A program made the translations under genes and the position numbers. The notes beneath the pieces were generated by a model that was given only the letters and a program-made list of their open reading frames with translations, ran no database searches and had not been told where the DNA came from. Positions 63,199 to 64,000 of a stretch of 64,000 bases of DNA are shown piece after piece. Position 1 is the stretch's first letter, and each line of letters opens with the position of its first letter. The DNA comes from an uncultured Bacteroidota bacterium (lineage in GTDB: Bacteria; Bacteroidota; Bacteroidia; Flavobacteriales; Flavobacteriaceae). The stretch is from the NCBI GenBank assembly GCA_913062555.1, contig CAJXVU010000004.1, positions 1-64,000 of the forward strand, given 5' to 3'.

Positions 63199-64000
63199 AT
63201 GCATCCCATTAAGTTTCTTACAATCATGATTTTAGCAACTACAATAATATCTTGTGGTAGCAATTCAGAACAGAAAAAGAAGGATTTTTCAATTGCTTCA
63301 AATGCCAAAAAGAACACTATCTCTAATGATAAAACACTAACACTATCAATTAATAACGCTAAAAACCATAAAATTGATTCTGTAAGCTATAATTTAAACG
63401 GAAAAAGTGTTACTGATAATATTGATTTAACTGCTATTAAACTTGGGAAGCAAAGCATTAACGCTACTGTATATTATGATGGGCAATCTCAAAACACTTC
63501 ATTAAATTTAATAGTCCTAAGCAGTACTACTCCAAAAATTTATAAATTTAAAGTTATTAACGAATATCCTCATGATATTACGTCATACACACAAGGGCTC
63601 GAATTTTATAACGGTGAACTCTATGAAAGTACGGGGCAACGTGGAAAATCAAAACTCAGAAAGGTAAATTACAAAACAGGCGCAATTTTAAAAGATCTTG
63701 ATTTGGCAAATGGCTATTTTGGTGAAGGACTGACCATATTAGATAATAACATTTATCAGCTTACTTGGCAAAGTGGTACTGGATTTATTTATGACGTGAA
63801 CACCTTTGAAAAGAAGAGCAGTTTTAAATATGGTAAAAGTAAAGAAGGCTGGGGTCTTTGTAACGATAATAAAGTTATTTATAAAAGTGATGGTACCGAA
63901 AAAATTTGGATTCTTGACCCAAATACTCTCGTTGAAAAAGATTTTATTCAGGCCTATACCAATAAAGGAAAAATTTCTAATCTCAATGAATTGGAATGGA
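63199..64000 (+). CDS. Glutaminyl-peptide cyclotransferase (glutamine cyclotransferase type), truncated by window end
   Basis: The first 267 residues of a lipoprotein (signal MHPIKFLTIMI, ends IISCGSN). A short beta-rich N-terminal region (about 20-110) precedes a plant-type glutaminyl cyclase beta-propeller with EYPHDITSYTQGLEFYNG, YESTGQRGKSKLRKV and GEGLTILDNNIYQLTWQ. This enzyme turns N-terminal Gln of exported proteins into pyroglutamate, which in Bacteroidota follows signal-peptide cleavage. The reading frame is still open at 64000. Confidence 0.88.
   Translation, partial: MHPIKFLTIMILATTIISCGSNSEQKKKDFSIASNAKKNTISNDKTLTLSINNAKNHKIDSVSYNLNGKSVTDNIDLTAIKLGKQSINATVYYDGQSQNTSLNLIVLSSTTPKIYKFKVINEYPHDITSYTQGLEFYNGELYESTGQRGKSKLRKVNYKTGAILKDLDLANGYFGEGLTILDNNIYQLTWQSGTGFIYDVNTFEKKSSFKYGKSKEGWGLCNDNKVIYKSDGTEKIWILDPNTLVEKDFIQAYTNKGKISNLNELEW

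Noticed and set aside
63051-63317. 88-codon minus-strand reading frame
   Set aside because: It runs across the SRP RNA and its promoter and into the glutaminyl cyclase gene; its translation is not protein-like.
1-64000. tRNA genes, CRISPR arrays, transposases, integrases and attachment sites
   Set aside because: I read both strands for T-loop consensus, regularly spaced repeats and recombinase motifs and found none that stands up.

Overview
The window is a 64 kb stretch of chromosome from an AT-rich Bacteroidota, almost certainly a marine-type Flavobacteriaceae. The sequence reasons are: many lipoprotein signals of the S-C-K/S-C-S type, promoters of the Bacteroidota form TTG-N19/20-TAnnTTTG close to start codons, almost no Shine-Dalgarno sequences, M1-like peptidase/beta-barrel proteins, DUF2911 and DUF2007 proteins, a fused alpha/beta 2-oxoacid dehydrogenase E1, and LytS/LytTR signalling. 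I see about 53 protein genes, one RNA gene (SRP RNA), one decayed gene, and no tRNA, rRNA, CRISPR array, transposase or integrase. The genus is not determined.

Layout. 1-4 kb: lipid A-type acyltransferase, class V aminotransferase and glmM. 4-9.2 kb: ACP phosphodiesterase-like protein, gamma-glutamyltransferase, a membrane-anchored unknown and an orphan TPR sensor kinase. 9.2-16.3 kb: a small protein with a UvrD-tail-like domain divergent from uvrA, then a LOG protein and a large inactive-looking M1 peptidase fused to a predicted outer-membrane barrel. 16.4-20.2 kb: fused 2-oxoacid dehydrogenase E1 and a dihaem peroxidase. 20.2-26.8 kb: AprA-like methyltransferase, a lipoprotein/LytS/LytTR/DoxX operon, a five-haem cytochrome and a small methyltransferase. 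26.8-30.4 kb: holA, a stand-alone HsdR_N-type nuclease domain with an apparently leaderless GTG start, a GT2 glycosyltransferase and an OmpA lipoprotein.

30.4-31.6 kb is a small accessory island: an XRE-like regulator faces an 86-residue protein that is coupled by an ATGA overlap to a 33-residue single-pass membrane peptide, with a repeat-rich region between and a dedicated terminator. 31.6-43.5 kb returns to housekeeping and general metabolism: YciO/Sua5, PcrA/UvrD, DsrE-like, M20 amidohydrolase, GltB2-type FMN protein, patatin, recG and a serine hydrolase. 43.5-51.5 kb is a secretory and regulatory region: DUF2911-TPR, a membrane AraC regulator, a 25-bp near-palindrome, a secreted NTF2/DJ-1 fusion, an active-looking M1 peptidase, a decayed superoxide dismutase fragment and a TlpA-like lipoprotein. 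51.7-64 kb: pheT, PAP2 phosphatase, P1 peptidase, PLP decarboxylase, DUF2007, ABC-F protein, thioredoxin-fold lipoprotein, fsa, an SDR, the SRP RNA gene, and the start of a glutaminyl cyclase that runs off the end.

The genes do not form one pathway. Recurrent themes are cell-envelope biology (lipoproteins, peptidases, OmpA, acyltransferase), DNA repair (uvrA, pcrA, recG, holA) and signalling (two histidine kinases, LytTR, membrane AraC). The least explained element is the 30.7-31.6 kb micro-operon. All family calls were made by reading motifs; no database search was run.
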